64,000 bases of DNA, taken from the NCBI RefSeq assembly GCF_000150275.1, contig NW_002060952.1, forward strand, positions 2,227,128 through 2,291,127, in the 5' to 3' direction. This stretch comes from Trichoplax adhaerens. Lineage: Eukaryota > Placozoa > Uniplacotomia > Trichoplacea > Trichoplacidae. The position numbers and the translations under genes were made by a program. The notes under the pieces were generated by a model. That model ran no database searches and had not been told where the DNA came from. It worked only from the letters and a program-made list of their open reading frames with translations. The first letter of the stretch is position 1; every line of letters starts with the position of its first letter. This document shows positions 51,635-63,617 of this stretch, piece after piece.

Positions 51635-52156
51635 TCAACCTGTCTTTAATTTTCCTGCTGCTTGGGCGATTTTTATCACTTCTTCCGCTGTTTTCGCTCC
51701 TAGCTCAGCAAACTCACTAACATCTTTGACTCGATCTTTTAATTCGCCTAAAAATCCTTGATCTGCAGGAATATTTCTAAATCCTACAGCTGATATCCGA
51801 ACATAGAATCCAGATAATTGTTGTCCAGTTAGATTACCCCAAAACTTTTTTGCTGGATTAGTTTCATTCATTCTTGTAAATGTAGCTGCAACCCAAGAAA
51901 CTGCAGCGTTAAAACCGGTCCTTTGCATATTTCCTGCCGATTCCTTCCAGTTCCAAGATCCGCCAAATTGAATAGGAAATGTTACGCTAACTTCATCTTC
52001 ACTTGTAAGATCTACAATATGCTTTTGATTTAATTTATCAGTCCATGTCACTTTTAAACCGCCTCTAGCGTTATCAAAAGTTTGACTTCCTTTGTCCATT
52101 TCAATTCCACTTGGTAATGGATAATCAGGTCCAGAGTGTGCTGATTTCGAAGACAT
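51635..52156 (-). CDS. Orphan intronless protein, 173 residues
   Basis: I do not recognise this protein. It reads without interruption from the ATG at 52156 to a stop at 51635, the longest open frame in the window and the only multi-hundred-base one not split by introns. Residues 1-20 are hydrophilic (SSKSAHSGPDYPLP). The middle looks beta-rich (GGLKVTWTD, VSVTFPIQFGGSWNW, AAVSWVAATFTRM). The last 45 residues look like amphipathic helices (FLGELKDRVKDVSEF, AEEVIKIAQAAGKLK). There is no signal peptide or membrane segment, so a cytosolic protein is likely. A possible acceptor (GATTAG, 52165) just before the ATG suggests a spliced 5' UTR; the frame is also open to an earlier ATG at 52195. It lies among tandem repeats on both sides. 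A recent insertion, gene capture or lineage-specific family are all possible. Confidence 0.75.
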   Translation of the reverse strand: MSSKSAHSGPDYPLPSGIEMDKGSQTFDNARGGLKVTWTDKLNQKHIVDLTSEDEVSVTFPIQFGGSWNWKESAGNMQRTGFNAAVSWVAATFTRMNETNPAKKFWGNLTGQQLSGFYVRISAVGFRNIPADQGFLGELKDRVKDVSEFAELGAKTAEEVIKIAQAAGKLKTG

Positions 52157-52616
52157 CTTTTTCTCTAATCGATAAAACACAATAACATAACACACATAAA
52201 GCTTTAATTAAAGATGAAAATGTTACAGAGTGCACGTTAATAAAATAATAATTGGATGATGGCCAATATCATACTCGTATGTATGCTCTAATATATTTTG
52301 AACATGAGCACAAACTTAGCTCTAAGAATATACGACAGCAATAGCGTTTATTAATATTAATTTCCGTGTGTTTATACTCTGTAGCTACTGGTGAATATAG
52401 ATAGAAGTATAAAAGCGAGTTACTTTTCACAATAAAGAGATTTCATTAATTTATCCTTTACGTATATGGACAAAGTCTATATTGTTTTTGCCATGAAAGT
52501 TAAGGGAGAAATTTATAATTATCACTGATCTTGATGAGTAGTTCGAGATAGATGAAGACCCAGGAATATCTCTGGTGTTGTATCTTTGTCACAAAATATA
52601 TATTTACTATGGTAAT
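52157..52616. other. Spacer upstream of the orphan ORF
   Basis: AT-rich sequence that should include the promoter and perhaps a 5' UTR exon of the orphan gene. I see no specific element. Confidence 0.4.
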
Positions 52617-53400
52617 AATTGCATTACGCATTATTTTCTGCATTGCCTCTACACGAAATAACGCTGTTTTTAATAAAATGATCCCGTGGTAATGGCATGT
52701 AAAATTTTTAATAAGTTATGATATAAAAATATCGTGCATTGCATTACGCAGCGTTTTCTGCATTTATTATACATGGAATAGAGCTGTATATTAATAAGAT
52801 GACACTGTGATGATGGCATCCAATCTTTTAATACTAGATGAAGTAGATATACCAGGCATGACATTATGCAGTTAATTATGCAACGTTTTCTGCTTTTACT
52901 ACGCAAGGAATAGAGTTGCATGTTAATAAGATAACACTGCGATAATAGCATCTAATATTTTAATAGTAGATGAAACAAATACACCGTACATTACAGTATA
53001 TTATGTAGTGTTTTCTTTGTTTACTGTACTAGTACATATGGAGTAGACTTGGATATCAATGAGATGATACTTGGATGAAGACATCTGATATTTTAAAAAT
53101 AGATGAAATAAATACATTGCGCATTATCATGGACTGCTAGTACTAAGGCTTCTTATATTAGTTCATAACATTACATTATGTAGCATTTTCTGCATTTACT
53201 GTGGTTACATTATGCAACATTTTCTGCATTGAAGGAATAGAGGTTTTATATCAATAAAATGATACTGCAATAATAGCATCTATTTTTTTAAAATAGATGA
53301 AATAAATATACGTGCGTTAGATTATACAGTATTTTCTGTATTGACGAAATAGAGCTGTAGGAGTATGTTGATAAAATGATGCTGCAATGATAAAAATGTA
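52617..53400. repeat. ~120-bp tandem repeat, about six diverged copies
   Basis: Landmarks recur in order: CATTACGCAGYRTTTTCTGCATT, AATAGAGCTGTA, TTAATAAGATGACACTG, GATRATGGCATC, AATMTTTTAATA and AGATGAARTAAATA. Copies begin near 52620, 52742, 52865, 52993, 53174 and 53318. Some copies hold insertions, and one has the TTTTCTGCATT part doubled at about 53190-53235. The frame at 52951-52670 (minus) spans two copies, which explains its internal repeat; it is not a gene. Confidence 0.85.
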
Positions 53401-54239
53401 ACACTTTATTACTGGACGTATATGAAGCAAGAAATATTCCGTATATACTGTACCATGCATTGCATTATTTTAAATAATGGCGTCTAGTTTGATAGCTAAA
53501 GCAAGTAACAAAAACTAGTCATATTATAATAGGTGATAAAACCGATTAATGTTTCCTAAAATCTTCGTAGAAATGTACATTAATAAATGATATAATAATT
53601 ATACAATGTAACATTTTCATAACAAGTGAAAAAAATATACAGGATAGGAGTTAATAGCCTTCAATACCTTACTACTAACAGTGCAAAAGCCAAAATAACT
53701 TGAATGATGATAATAAGAGCAAAGTGGAGCTCAAACTTCAGAAAATAGCGCAGTCAATTATGAGAGTTAGCCTTAATAGAATAAAACGTTTTAAACTCTT
53801 CTTAGTTAAACATATTTCAGGGGACAATTCACAGTAGGATATCGATGCAATTGCAAAACAAATTTTTTAAAATATTAGAACGATAAACGATAATTTGCAG
53901 CTATAGGAAATAACCCTGGCTAGACTGCAAATTAGAAGGACTAAAGTGCAACGGATGCTTACGTGCTGTCACGTACAAATAAACATGGTGAATTTGTTTA
54001 CGTATTAAAAATAACAGAAATAAGCTCTAGATATACGCAAATGTACGTAACATATAGTCCTTATGTACTGTATATCAAATTAGCTTTAACCGGGGATGTA
54101 TTGAATTTAGCGATAGCCCTAACGACAATTAACATCATTCGAGGACATAAACATTCTCTATTCCATGTTCCTCAAAATACGGCATGGACTAATGACTCAC
54201 AATTGCTACAAAATTCTTATTTATTTTATAAATAATAGG
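53401..54239. other. AT-rich intergenic DNA
   Basis: Only short frames, such as 53963-54235 (plus, 90 codons), with no recognisable domain and no partner exons. Nothing else seen. Confidence 0.45.
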
Positions 54240-54720
54240 GTCCATTAGCTGCATTGCACGAGTCCTATGTACAACATGTAAAAGTTTCTAGATATGCTAT
54301 AACTATATGCATATATTCCATTTTAAACAATACTAGCTTAAACACTCCTTCAGATGAAGGTGAAAGATCTTTGCGTAGCGGACTTTAGATAGCATGTATG
54401 ATATATATAACTATACATGGTATACAATGCACCCTGATTATATAAAATATAGAATACAGTGGCTTATTAGCCAAGACTGTATTTCTCCTATGTAAAACAT
54501 GTAAAGGATTCTAGATATGGTGTAATTATGATATTAAATTATATTGTACTTATCCCATGTGAAACAAGTACTAGAGAGATTCCATGAGTTGTATAATTAT
54601 GGGCATGTTGCATCCCGTTTATATATCTAATATTGTGGCTTATTAGCTAATAGGCACTCGCCTCGTAAATGTAGGAAATATAGAGAATTCTAGCAAGTAT
54701 GTCCTCACAAACCAGCTTAC
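54240..54720. repeat. Diverged tandem repeat, three to four copies
   Basis: The blocks TCCTATGTAMAACATGTAAA, TTCTAGATATG, GTATAATTATG, GCAYCCYGWTTATATA and GTGGCTTATTAGC recur in order from about 54262, 54485, 54555 and 54660, with strong divergence and length changes. Confidence 0.65.
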
Positions 54721-55559
54721 AGCGGAAACAGCTAACTACAATAGACTATAGTTACTATGTAAGTATAAATGCAGGATGGCCTTGTGTATGACAATCTTAG
54801 GCTAAAGCAAATAACTGCATTAAAGATTTCGTACCATTCTCGACAAGTATAAGAAACAAGAAATTGTAAACGTAGTTAAAGCTAGTATAAACAAAAGATG
54901 CAACTTTATCAAGTAGATGATTTCTACTCCTACACTCTTTATAGATTGAAATAGCGGCTCGTATACTCGTCTATGTTTGGTTTACAGTTGAATTCTATAT
55001 ATTATAATTAATTATAATTGTTAATATAGATTTTTTAATACAGCAGCTTATAGCCAAGTTGCTATTTGCTAGCAAGACAAGACTTAGGAGCATACAGTAC
55101 GTTGTCGAAATTCCGCAATTGTAGCTCATAATGGATGCGTAGTGATATTGAAGTATCATTGATCTTTAACTCAGTTTTTATACGATCTAGGCTAACTAGG
55201 TATAGATATAAATGAGAATAAGCCTACTGAAAAAAAGATGGGGAGATAGTGTTGTTAATAGAAATGTTGACGAATTTCTGATGTTAGACTATAGACCATT
55301 TAAAGCATCATTAATAAAATCAAAGCCTTAGCTATTAGTTTCAGGGAAATTGACCAAAAAAATTTATAGACACATCTATATTACCGATTGCCTATAACTC
55401 GACGACTGTTTGCAATAGCCAGGTTTCCCAAAATTTCAATTATATTACTGTATAATTCCATGATAGAGAAAAACAATCACTAGATTGACCTATTGCCAAA
55501 TGATTAGAAGCCACAACATTACAGTTATTTGAATAAAAGCAGAAATGAATCTCCTAAAT
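54721..55559. other. AT-rich intergenic DNA
   Basis: No gene, RNA or clear repeat recognised. Confidence 0.4.
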
Positions 55560-55985
55560 TAGACTTTTCTTTCAATTATAAACAGTGCAAGGAGCCAGTA
55601 GGGATATTCAGAGATGGCGATGAAGCTCATGCTTTAACACTATTTTGTAAAACTCACAACTAGCCTTTCTACTGCACGCGTATAGCATGCTTTAATTTCA
55701 TAAGTCAACGTCGGGACTCTGCAGTTAAGAGCATCTTTTAGGTTAGAGTTAGGGTTAGAGTAAACTAGGGTCCGATTTCATGTATCAATGCTGAGACTCT
55801 GCGGCTAAGTGAATCTCTTTAAGTTGTAACTTCTTTTCCAATCATAAATAGTACAAACGGTCAACAAGAGTAATCACTGACGATGATGAAAGTCATGCTT
55901 TAACAATATTTTGTAAAAAAAAACTCATAACTGGCTTTCTAACGATACACCTATACCATAACATAACCTCAAGTTATCTATCATC
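55560..55985. repeat. Two-copy direct repeat, about 250 bp
   Basis: Both copies show CTTTYCAATYATAAA, then GATGRCGATGAAGCTCATGCTTTAAC or a close form, then ATTTTGTAAAA and CTCAYAACT-GCTTTCTA (near 55568 and 55848). Between them the motif GGACTCTGCAGTTAAG is also doubled (about 55713 and 55795). A short GGTTAGAGTTAGGGTTAGAG run lies at 55741-55760. Confidence 0.7.
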
Positions 55986-55989
55986 TATG

Positions 55990-56125
55990 CCCGTGGACCT
56001 CCAATAGGAGTACAATCTTTAGCTATCAACATTAACACAACCTTTGTAATGTGCCGGCACAAATACCATCTATACATCTAGCATAAGATAGAAGAAATCA
56101 ACACAAAATATGAGAAAATGGAAGG
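55990..56125. repeat. Dispersed repeat copy matching about 50790-50935
   Basis: Both copies contain ACCTCCAATAKGRGTACAA, TAGCTATCAA or TTGCTATCAA, AACAACCT, AGCACAAATACCA, TATACATC and AAGATAG followed by AAATCAACACA, in the same order and orientation. They are 5.2 kb apart and bracket the orphan ORF. Confidence 0.8.
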
Positions 56126-57261
56126 CAAAACAAATTAATTATTCTACCGGTCTATTGACTATTCGATATCAGTAGCGTATAATACGGAGAAATGCTAGTT
56201 AGTAGCCAATCGGAGAAGACTATATCTAAGGAAATAAAAGCTATAAATACAACGTAGTATTCAACGAACAAGAATGTATAATTGTATACCATTTCGTATG
56301 CAATGCAATGCAAGCAGCAAAGCTGTAAAAGATGATGAAATTATAGAATCAATTTAGTAAACAATTTTTATTGGATATGAGTACTGTAGTAATTATCGAT
56401 CCTTAATGGATACTGGGTGTTACGATAGAGAAATGAAACTTAGAATACTATCTAATTCGTAACGATTAATAGTGAAAATTTTAATTGATCACCAAATGAT
56501 TATATGACATGGATAAAGCCATTATTAAACAGTAAAATATAGCACAAATAAATAAAAATTTGGATGAACTAAAAGAAGAAACTATCACTGACGGTAGTGA
56601 TATACTACTGTATATACGATAGTAATGAGATCATGTATTTAATACTTTATTAATACGTCAAATAGCTTTAAGCATATGGTTGTAAATGACCGAAATGGCC
56701 ATCAACATATGTTCTTCTCTATATTGTAACGACCTAGACGAGATAAGGAATAGTAGCGTTGACCAATTCTGGACAGATAGCAATTAACCCAAGACTGCAA
56801 GTAAGCCTCTGAAAGACTAAAAATGATGGCCGAAGAAAAATTAGGGGTAATTGCTATTGAATATTGCTTCATTTTCTCAGAGATAGATACCATCAATTCA
56901 ATACATTCCTTATTTATGTGTTCGATTTTAAAATAAATCCAACATCGTTTTATATTCATTTAAAACTACTGTAAAAAATAAATACTCGAGGCGATAAAGC
57001 AAAAAATATTTTATTTTGGCATAATAATTACCTCTCAGTATCCCAACTCAATCTTACTATAACGGATAGATGGATTTCGGCTATGACATAATCCAATTTT
57101 ACGATACAAAACTGCCTAATTGAATATCAAGGTTTATTGACTTTAAGTGCTATCTCTGTCAGTAAGAGGTAAAATAAAGTTGTAAAATCTTCACAGATCA
57201 TGAATCATGCTTGAAAGGATTACTCTAGCCATAGCTAGTTTCAATATAGTAATCTATTACA

Positions 57262-57296
<35 letters not shown>

Positions 57297-57369
57297 CAAC
57301 TTAGACGATCAACAATACTACCTATATTGCAGAATTCCTCCTCTAGAAGATCAAATATCAGAAAAATTT
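56126..57369. other. Intergenic DNA with an AT microsatellite
   Basis: An AT dinucleotide run of about 28 bases lies at 57265-57292. The minus-strand frame 56959-56702 (85 codons, EHINKECIELMVSISEKMKQ) is uninterrupted but unrecognised and has no neighbouring exons. Confidence 0.5.
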
Positions 57370-57790
57370 TGCTTACTCTCCTCTATGTTCCATGATAGTA
57401 TTTCTTTAGCCACAAAATAGTGCAAGTTTTTCTAAAATGCACATATTCTACCAGAATTCTACTAGGCTTGTAGTCTTTACATTAGATTTAGATTGGTCAT
57501 CTATGTTCCACATCGTATTTTATTGACCACAAATCATGCCAGGTTTCTTAAGTCCACCCGTTCTACCAAAATGTATTAGTATTGAATCTCGTAGTCTTTA
57601 GATTAGATTTAGATTAGTATTTAGATGAAAAATCAATAGAATTTTACTTACTCTCTTCTATGTTCCATAATTGTCATTTTCCTTGACCACAAAATGATTT
57701 AAACTCTTTCTAAAAATCCGTACATTCTGCCAAAATCCTATTAGTATTGAACTTTTCGAGGCTTTCGATTACGTTTAAATTTTAGTTACT
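57370..57790. repeat. Three-copy ~150-bp tandem repeat
   Basis: Each copy has CTCTATGTTCCAT or TCTATGTTCCAC, then GTATTT followed by TTGACCACAAA, a GTTTYTAAA block, CATTCTACCAAAAT and TAGTATTGA, and ends GTAGTCTTTAGATTAGATTTAGATT. Copies start near 57381, 57499 and 57656. Confidence 0.8.
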
Positions 57791-58097
57791 GTGACATATA
57801 ATAAAAAGGAATCAAAAGATTCATATTAAGAGATGCTTTACTAGTACTGTCACGATAAAATTCTATTTAATGTCGCCAATTAGCCAACATTGGTGGTATG
57901 CAACTTTATATCTATACCATATATTCTATCGAAATAAGCGAAAAATCAATAGTAACATAAAAATAAAGGAAGCATGTCTCTTCTTTCTTTATATTTATTT
58001 ATCAGCGTTTCATTTTTAAGAAAAATGATTACAGCTGCATGACATAAGCTTAGTCTTGATTATTTTTATTTTCTTTTCTCAGAAAAACTATCCGAAG

Positions 58098-61000
58098 ATG
58101 TCATTTGGAAGCGGAGATCCAAACGACATTCCAGATTTAATCATCGCTGTTAATCAGCCGGAAAAACATGGATCAGGTTTAGATGCTTATGTCAGTTATA
58201 ATGTCGTTACTAAGGTACGTAAATTTATGTAATAGTCATAGCTATCATTCTGTTTTACTTAAGGATTACTTATAAACTCATGTTGAATCCAACTAAGATA
58301 TCGCGAATAATTTGACCTAAATACATTTATGCGTATATGTATTTAAGCTAAACAATGTCTAATATGTCACGAAGAAAATATTCATTAGCTATCTATTATA
58401 ACATCCACGTAAAAATATTTCTTGGAAAAGAGAGCGTAGATATAACTAGATCGATATAAAATCATGTATACACAATTTTCAATTTTATGCTGCACAATAG
58501 CCTATCCTTTAACCGTCAAATATTCAATACTATCCAGATCATTTTAGCTTAGTAATAACTAACGATAAAACTGTTATTATAAATTTTTAAGCTGAACAGC
58601 ACGTTATACATCGCAAAGAAAGTATCCACTAGTTGTCTATTATAACATCCACGGCAAGATACTTTAGGCTAAGAGAGCGTAGATACCTAGCATAACTTAT
58701 AGAACTAGAATATCGTAAACTTGTGTTTATCCCATTTGAAGTGTGATATAAAACGGATAGGATTGTTTCCCTCAACCAAGACCAATAAAATACTATTAAG
58801 TAGCCATCATTCCTTCCTATTAGAAATACCTATATAGAACTCAAGATAAGATAGAGAACAGAGCGTAACCTAGTTCCACAAGCTTTACCACTATCGACTC
58901 GTTACGACTAAACTTTAAAATAGGCACGGGCTATGACCTAACAAGCACGGACATATTATCCTCTGATTGAATCGGCTATCTCAAGATTGATCAAATAAAT
59001 GCTGATTATTGTCGTAAACTTTCTAGTGCTATCATTACGTAATTACTCGCCATTTTAAAAATCGATCAGTCTTGTCAAAATTTGAAGTAGCCTATATCTA
59101 ATATACTTAGGTGATAAATAAATTGTTCTGAACCTATCCTTTACATTCAAAGTAGCAAGAATTCGACTAGTTATGCACCTAAATTTCTTTGCAACTGTGC
59201 TTTTAATATTTGTAGGTATGCCATCAAATTTGATTACTAGCCATCTATAATAGCCTCATTGCTACTACACTGACGTACTTTATTCTATGCAAACCATTAC
59301 ACCATCCAAAATAATCGAGGATCAATATTAATTTACTTGTTAAAGTTATGGTGATCTTGATTGAATTATTTAGACAACAAGAACTGCCTTTGATGCAGCG
59401 GAATATAGTGTTAGAAGAAGATATCAAGATTTCTTATGGCTTCATACACGATTAACAGAAAATTTCCCATTAGTTATTATCCCTGTAAGACTGAAATATT
59501 TATTTAAAGTATAATGTCATTTCTTGTAGAAAATGGATGTGACATCACCCAATAATATTGATTCTAAATAGTTAATTGTCGATATGTCTAGATATTTGAA
59601 ATCACTTTAATTTCAGTTCTTTCCATTGCTTTCTCATTCTTTTCAATCTAGCCATTACCTGAGAAACAAGTCCTTAAACGTCTTGATCGCTTTACTCCAG
59701 AATTTATCCATTTAAGGCAATTAGCTTTAGAGAAATTTTTAGTAAGAGTGGCAAAACATGAAAAATTGACCAATTGCGACGAATTAAAAACTTTCCTTAC
59801 TGCTAAAGCTTGGGTAAAGATTTTTTTCTAATATATCCAGAATAGCGAATGGCTCAATTTGTATTTACATACAGTACTTTTCCAAATAATTAGAGCAACT
59901 TGTTTTCACTCCTCTATTAGGAACTAACCTCGGCTAAAAAGCAAACATCAGGCCTCATTAATAAAGTTGGTGGTAGAATCGAGCAAGTCAAAAATTATGC
60001 TAGCTCCATCAAGATTAAAAATCGAAATATGGATTTTGTACTCATGCACGATTACGTTGTTAATTTATCCGAGAAATTAACACAAATAGATCGTATTTCT
60101 CAACGGATTAGTAAAGATCAGTCTGGTAAGTCATAATAAAGACGTACTTTTATACTTAGAACGGATAAAAAGCATACACTTGGTTAAAAATGAGTATTAG
60201 TTTGTTTAGCATTAGAAACGGTCTACATAAAATATTCTTGTGAAATTCCAACTTGAGTACCGCAGTGCTACACAGTTTTAAGAATACAGTAGTAAAAATA
60301 GATCTGAAAATCAATGATACCTAATATTAACTTTTAGTAAATATGAGCATGTTTCCTTAACTCAAATCGCTGATACTGTTATTATAGTTGAAATCCAAAT
60401 AGTAGGACCAGTAGTTCTTAGAAATAGTGCGCAACAATAGTATAAGATTCCAACATGTAAATTTACAACTGCTAGACAAAATGTTAACAGGATTCCGAGA
60501 CATAATTAGAGTATATCATGTTACATATGAAAAAATTCTTCAAGAAAGACTGATACTATTTTGCAATAACCTTATCGTGGTTTTAGTGGAAGCCTACTGA
60601 TATTGTTGATCCTTTAGAAAATATTACTGTATTATTGAAATAATCAATAATATATATTTACAAATTTTATGGAGGCGCAGTCCTTCGCTAATATGAAAAT
60701 ACTAAAGTATAAAATTGGGTAATCTATCTTGATCTACAAATACGTATACATCAAGAGTACTGAATACCAACGTAATAATATTTTTATTATAAGATACCCC
60801 TAGTAGATTGAAAACATTCTGCACAGCTTTTTACGGTTATTGTTAGCTAAATATGTTTGCTCACATTATAGTTTTAGATCTTGGAAAGATGCAGTCCTCC
60901 TATAGTATTTACATATATATCAAAAGTACCATATACCTAAGCTAATGAGAACTTTCTGTTCAGCATTTTACAACTGCTGGCTGATATGCGATTATTCTTT

Positions 61001-63617
61001 TGATAGTATAGATCTTGTAAAGATACCTATAGTATTAAAATATCTACCAAGTTATAAAATATGATATGATATTCTATCGTGTTCAATAATTATACGTAAC
61101 TATCAACATTACCGACATAATACGTGATATACAGTATTTATGTTATAAAATATCCCAAGTTCTATAAATTGAGAACATCCTTCTTAAGATTTCTAATACC
61201 TAAAATATATCTGCTCATTCGATAGTTATAGATCTCACTAAGATGCGTCCCTCTTAGATCATCAACGGCGCATCAACAATATTAGACATCAAACCTGATT
61301 TATAGTTTTTACAAGTTATGAAAAGTCTCTACGACCTGAGAGCATTTTACATAACCTTTGCAATGATCATCTGAGCTATCTCTGCTTCCTTGACGGTTTT
61401 AAATCTGATAATAGATGTAATTCTCCTATAATATTCAATATTTATGAGTATAAAATAGACATTATAACGTAATCTGTCTTGTTCTAATAGATGCAAATAT
61501 TGACAATATCGTCGTATATCAAAGCTAATTTACAGTATTTATATACGATAAAACGTTCGAAGTAGATAAAAAAATTGGCTATTTAGCTGAGCTAAATCTA
61601 TTGTAATTGCTATTAAAGAATCGAAGTAGTGATACCTAAATTACAGTAGAAGACGTAAAAATGTGGTATTTCAATATCGTCTTTTAGTTTCCGACCCATT
61701 ATTATTCCCGTCCAATATGATAGTAAGTTAGCTTTGATACCAATTGTACTAAATAGAAATCTACACTTTAGCTAAACTCAATTTATTGTAATTGCTTTTG
61801 AAGCATTAGAGTATTAATGCCTAAGTTAGAGAACATAAATATGTAGTATTCTAATATTATCCATAAGTTTCCAACTCATGATTATTCCCATCTAATATGA
61901 TAGTAAATTAACTTTTGATACCGATTGCTATAATACACATCATTAATAAAAAAAATGATGTCATTTAACGTTGCATAGACAGATAAAATTACAAATTTAA
62001 CCGCAATGTCAAAATGATTTAGTTATAGTGAGAATAATTTTGCACTGCTAATATAAAGCTTTATCTAGATTGGGTTATAGTTTTCTGTCACTCAACATTA
62101 AATACTGGCGATATCATCAGTTTATAGAAAAATTTTTAGCACCTTGTATATGTTGTATGCTCCAAATTATGTAAATATCATCTTAAAACTTTTAAATTTC
62201 ATATATTAAAACATTATACAAATTAGATCTCATGGATCAACAATCTGAATATGCACCTGTTTTCCTAAATTGGGCTAATTCTGAACATCGTTTAGCGGAT
62301 TCGTTAACCGCTCTTTCTAAATGCGTAGACAAGAATAACAAAGCATTAAAAGAATTGGTATAGTCAACAATTTGATACTTTCTATTTCTATAGTTAAACA
62401 TTTTTACTTTCTCGTAGCTGTTAAATAGATATTAATTAGATATTACGAACAAAAGTATGTTAAACTCTACAAAATTTCTTATAGGTTGAAAGCAGAGATG
62501 AAAAATTTGGTGAAAATTTACATGAATATGTATTATTTACCGAATCTATCAAAGTAATGAAGTATTATAATTAAATTAACATTTTTTTGATTTAGATAAT
62601 TCTTAAATAGTTGTGATCTCGTTACTATATCTACTTTAAGCTTTCTCCAGATAACATTGTTGCGGTAGAAAACATAATTTAAAATGAATAATTCCGGTTG
62701 TTTGACTATACTTAACCAGACTACATTGAGGAAAAGAGACCGAATTCAAGTTCAGCATGACCAACTTGTCGAACAAGTAGCTAGGAAGACAGAAAATAAG
62801 CGAAGAGTAATGCGAATATAAGAATTATCTACGTCTCGCTATGGGAGATCAGTTTCTAACTAGTTTGTTAAAAAAATGTATTAGTAAAGCTGATGCCAAC
62901 TAATTTACTTCAAATTACTATCATTAGATGCTTGAAAACCCAAATGCTGTTACTATCAGCACGCTTTTTGCAAAAGATACTGAAACAAATAAGCAAACAC
63001 GCATAGAAAAAGTGGATTATCGCATTGATGAAGTATGTTAAAATATAAAATAAAGGCTATTCAATATTGTACAATTACTCCAAAACTATGCTATTTAGTT
63101 GCCGTAGACTTTCTAAATAGCCAAATTATGGATAAGGCATTTAAGCTCTGAGTTTAGTATCAGTATGATATATCGATACCATAAAAAGTATACGAGAAAC
63201 TTGAAAGAATTAAACGGAAAATAGCGCTTATAGCCAAAGTCATTGCTTATGAATCTAACGGTATAAAATTGGTCTATAGTTAAATAAACAGGTTGATGCA
63301 TCAGGAGAAAAAATGCGTGATGCCGATGATACAGTCAAGGCAGAATATGATAAATGGAATGAAACCAAACGTTCCGATTTGAAAGCGACATTTATCGATT
63401 TTGCTGATCGAAATATCGTCTACTTTCAAAAGGTGAGCCAAATAGGATAATATATGGAACAATTTGAATATTATAGCATAGAATAAGTAGAATAAACGTT
63501 TATACTCTTTTAATATGCAAATCTATTTTCGTACCATCATCCTAATAGTGCCTTAAAGCTTGGCAAGATGCGCTATCGGTTTTACAAGAATGCGATCCTA
63601 AATCAGCGAAATCTTAA
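58098..63617 (+). CDS. SNX7/SNX30-type sorting nexin (PX-BAR), ten exons
   Basis: Exons 58098-58214, 59374-59484, 59652-59813, 59921-60125, 62227-62357, 62485-62553, 62720-62806, 62928-63032, 63292-63432 and 63549-63617 total 1197 bases (398 codons plus stop). The PX domain spans about residues 12-130: [25 protein letters not shown] (the phosphoinositide-contacting RRRYQDF), then PPLPEK and FLTAKAW. A BAR domain fills the rest: [69 protein letters not shown] and [10 protein letters not shown]. Human SNX7 and SNX30 share these in the same order and pair with SNX4 on endosomal tubules for recycling and autophagy. One ancestral gene probably precedes both human paralogues. The ATG used lies 15 bases after a perfect acceptor (TTTTCTCAG at 58083) and the frame is open to it, so upstream exons, coding or not, are expected. 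Confidence 0.92.
58370..58695. repeat. Two-copy repeat in SNX intron 1
   Basis: A block with GAAAATATTCATTAGCTATC, TATTATAACATCCACG and AAGAGAGCGTAGATA occurs at about 58374-58444 and again at about 58617-58687 with a dozen or so differences. It is intronic and has no open frame. Confidence 0.75.
60660..61930. repeat. Repeat clusters in SNX intron 4
   Basis: This 2.1-kb intron (60126-62226) holds two families. From about 60660 to 61560 a 150-250-bp unit recurs with AAGATGCAGTCCTCCTATAGT, ATATCAAAAGTACYATATACC and a GARAACWTTCTG-CAGC block (near 60670, 60890, 61015, 61240 and 61410). From about 61590 to 61925 a ~170-bp unit is doubled: TTTATTGTAATTGCT, ATACCTAAATTA, GTAGTATT, TTTCCRACYCAT and ATTATTCCCRTC, then ATATGATAGTAARTTA. 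The copies are diverged and non-coding. Confidence 0.75.

Noticed and set aside
52670-52951. 93-codon minus-strand frame with internal repeat
   Set aside because: It spans two units of a non-coding ~120-bp tandem repeat. The repeat explains its apparent protein duplication.
55741-55760. GGTTAG/GTTAGGG run resembling telomere repeats
   Set aside because: Only about two imperfect units are present, inside a two-copy local repeat. It is too short to call an interstitial telomere.
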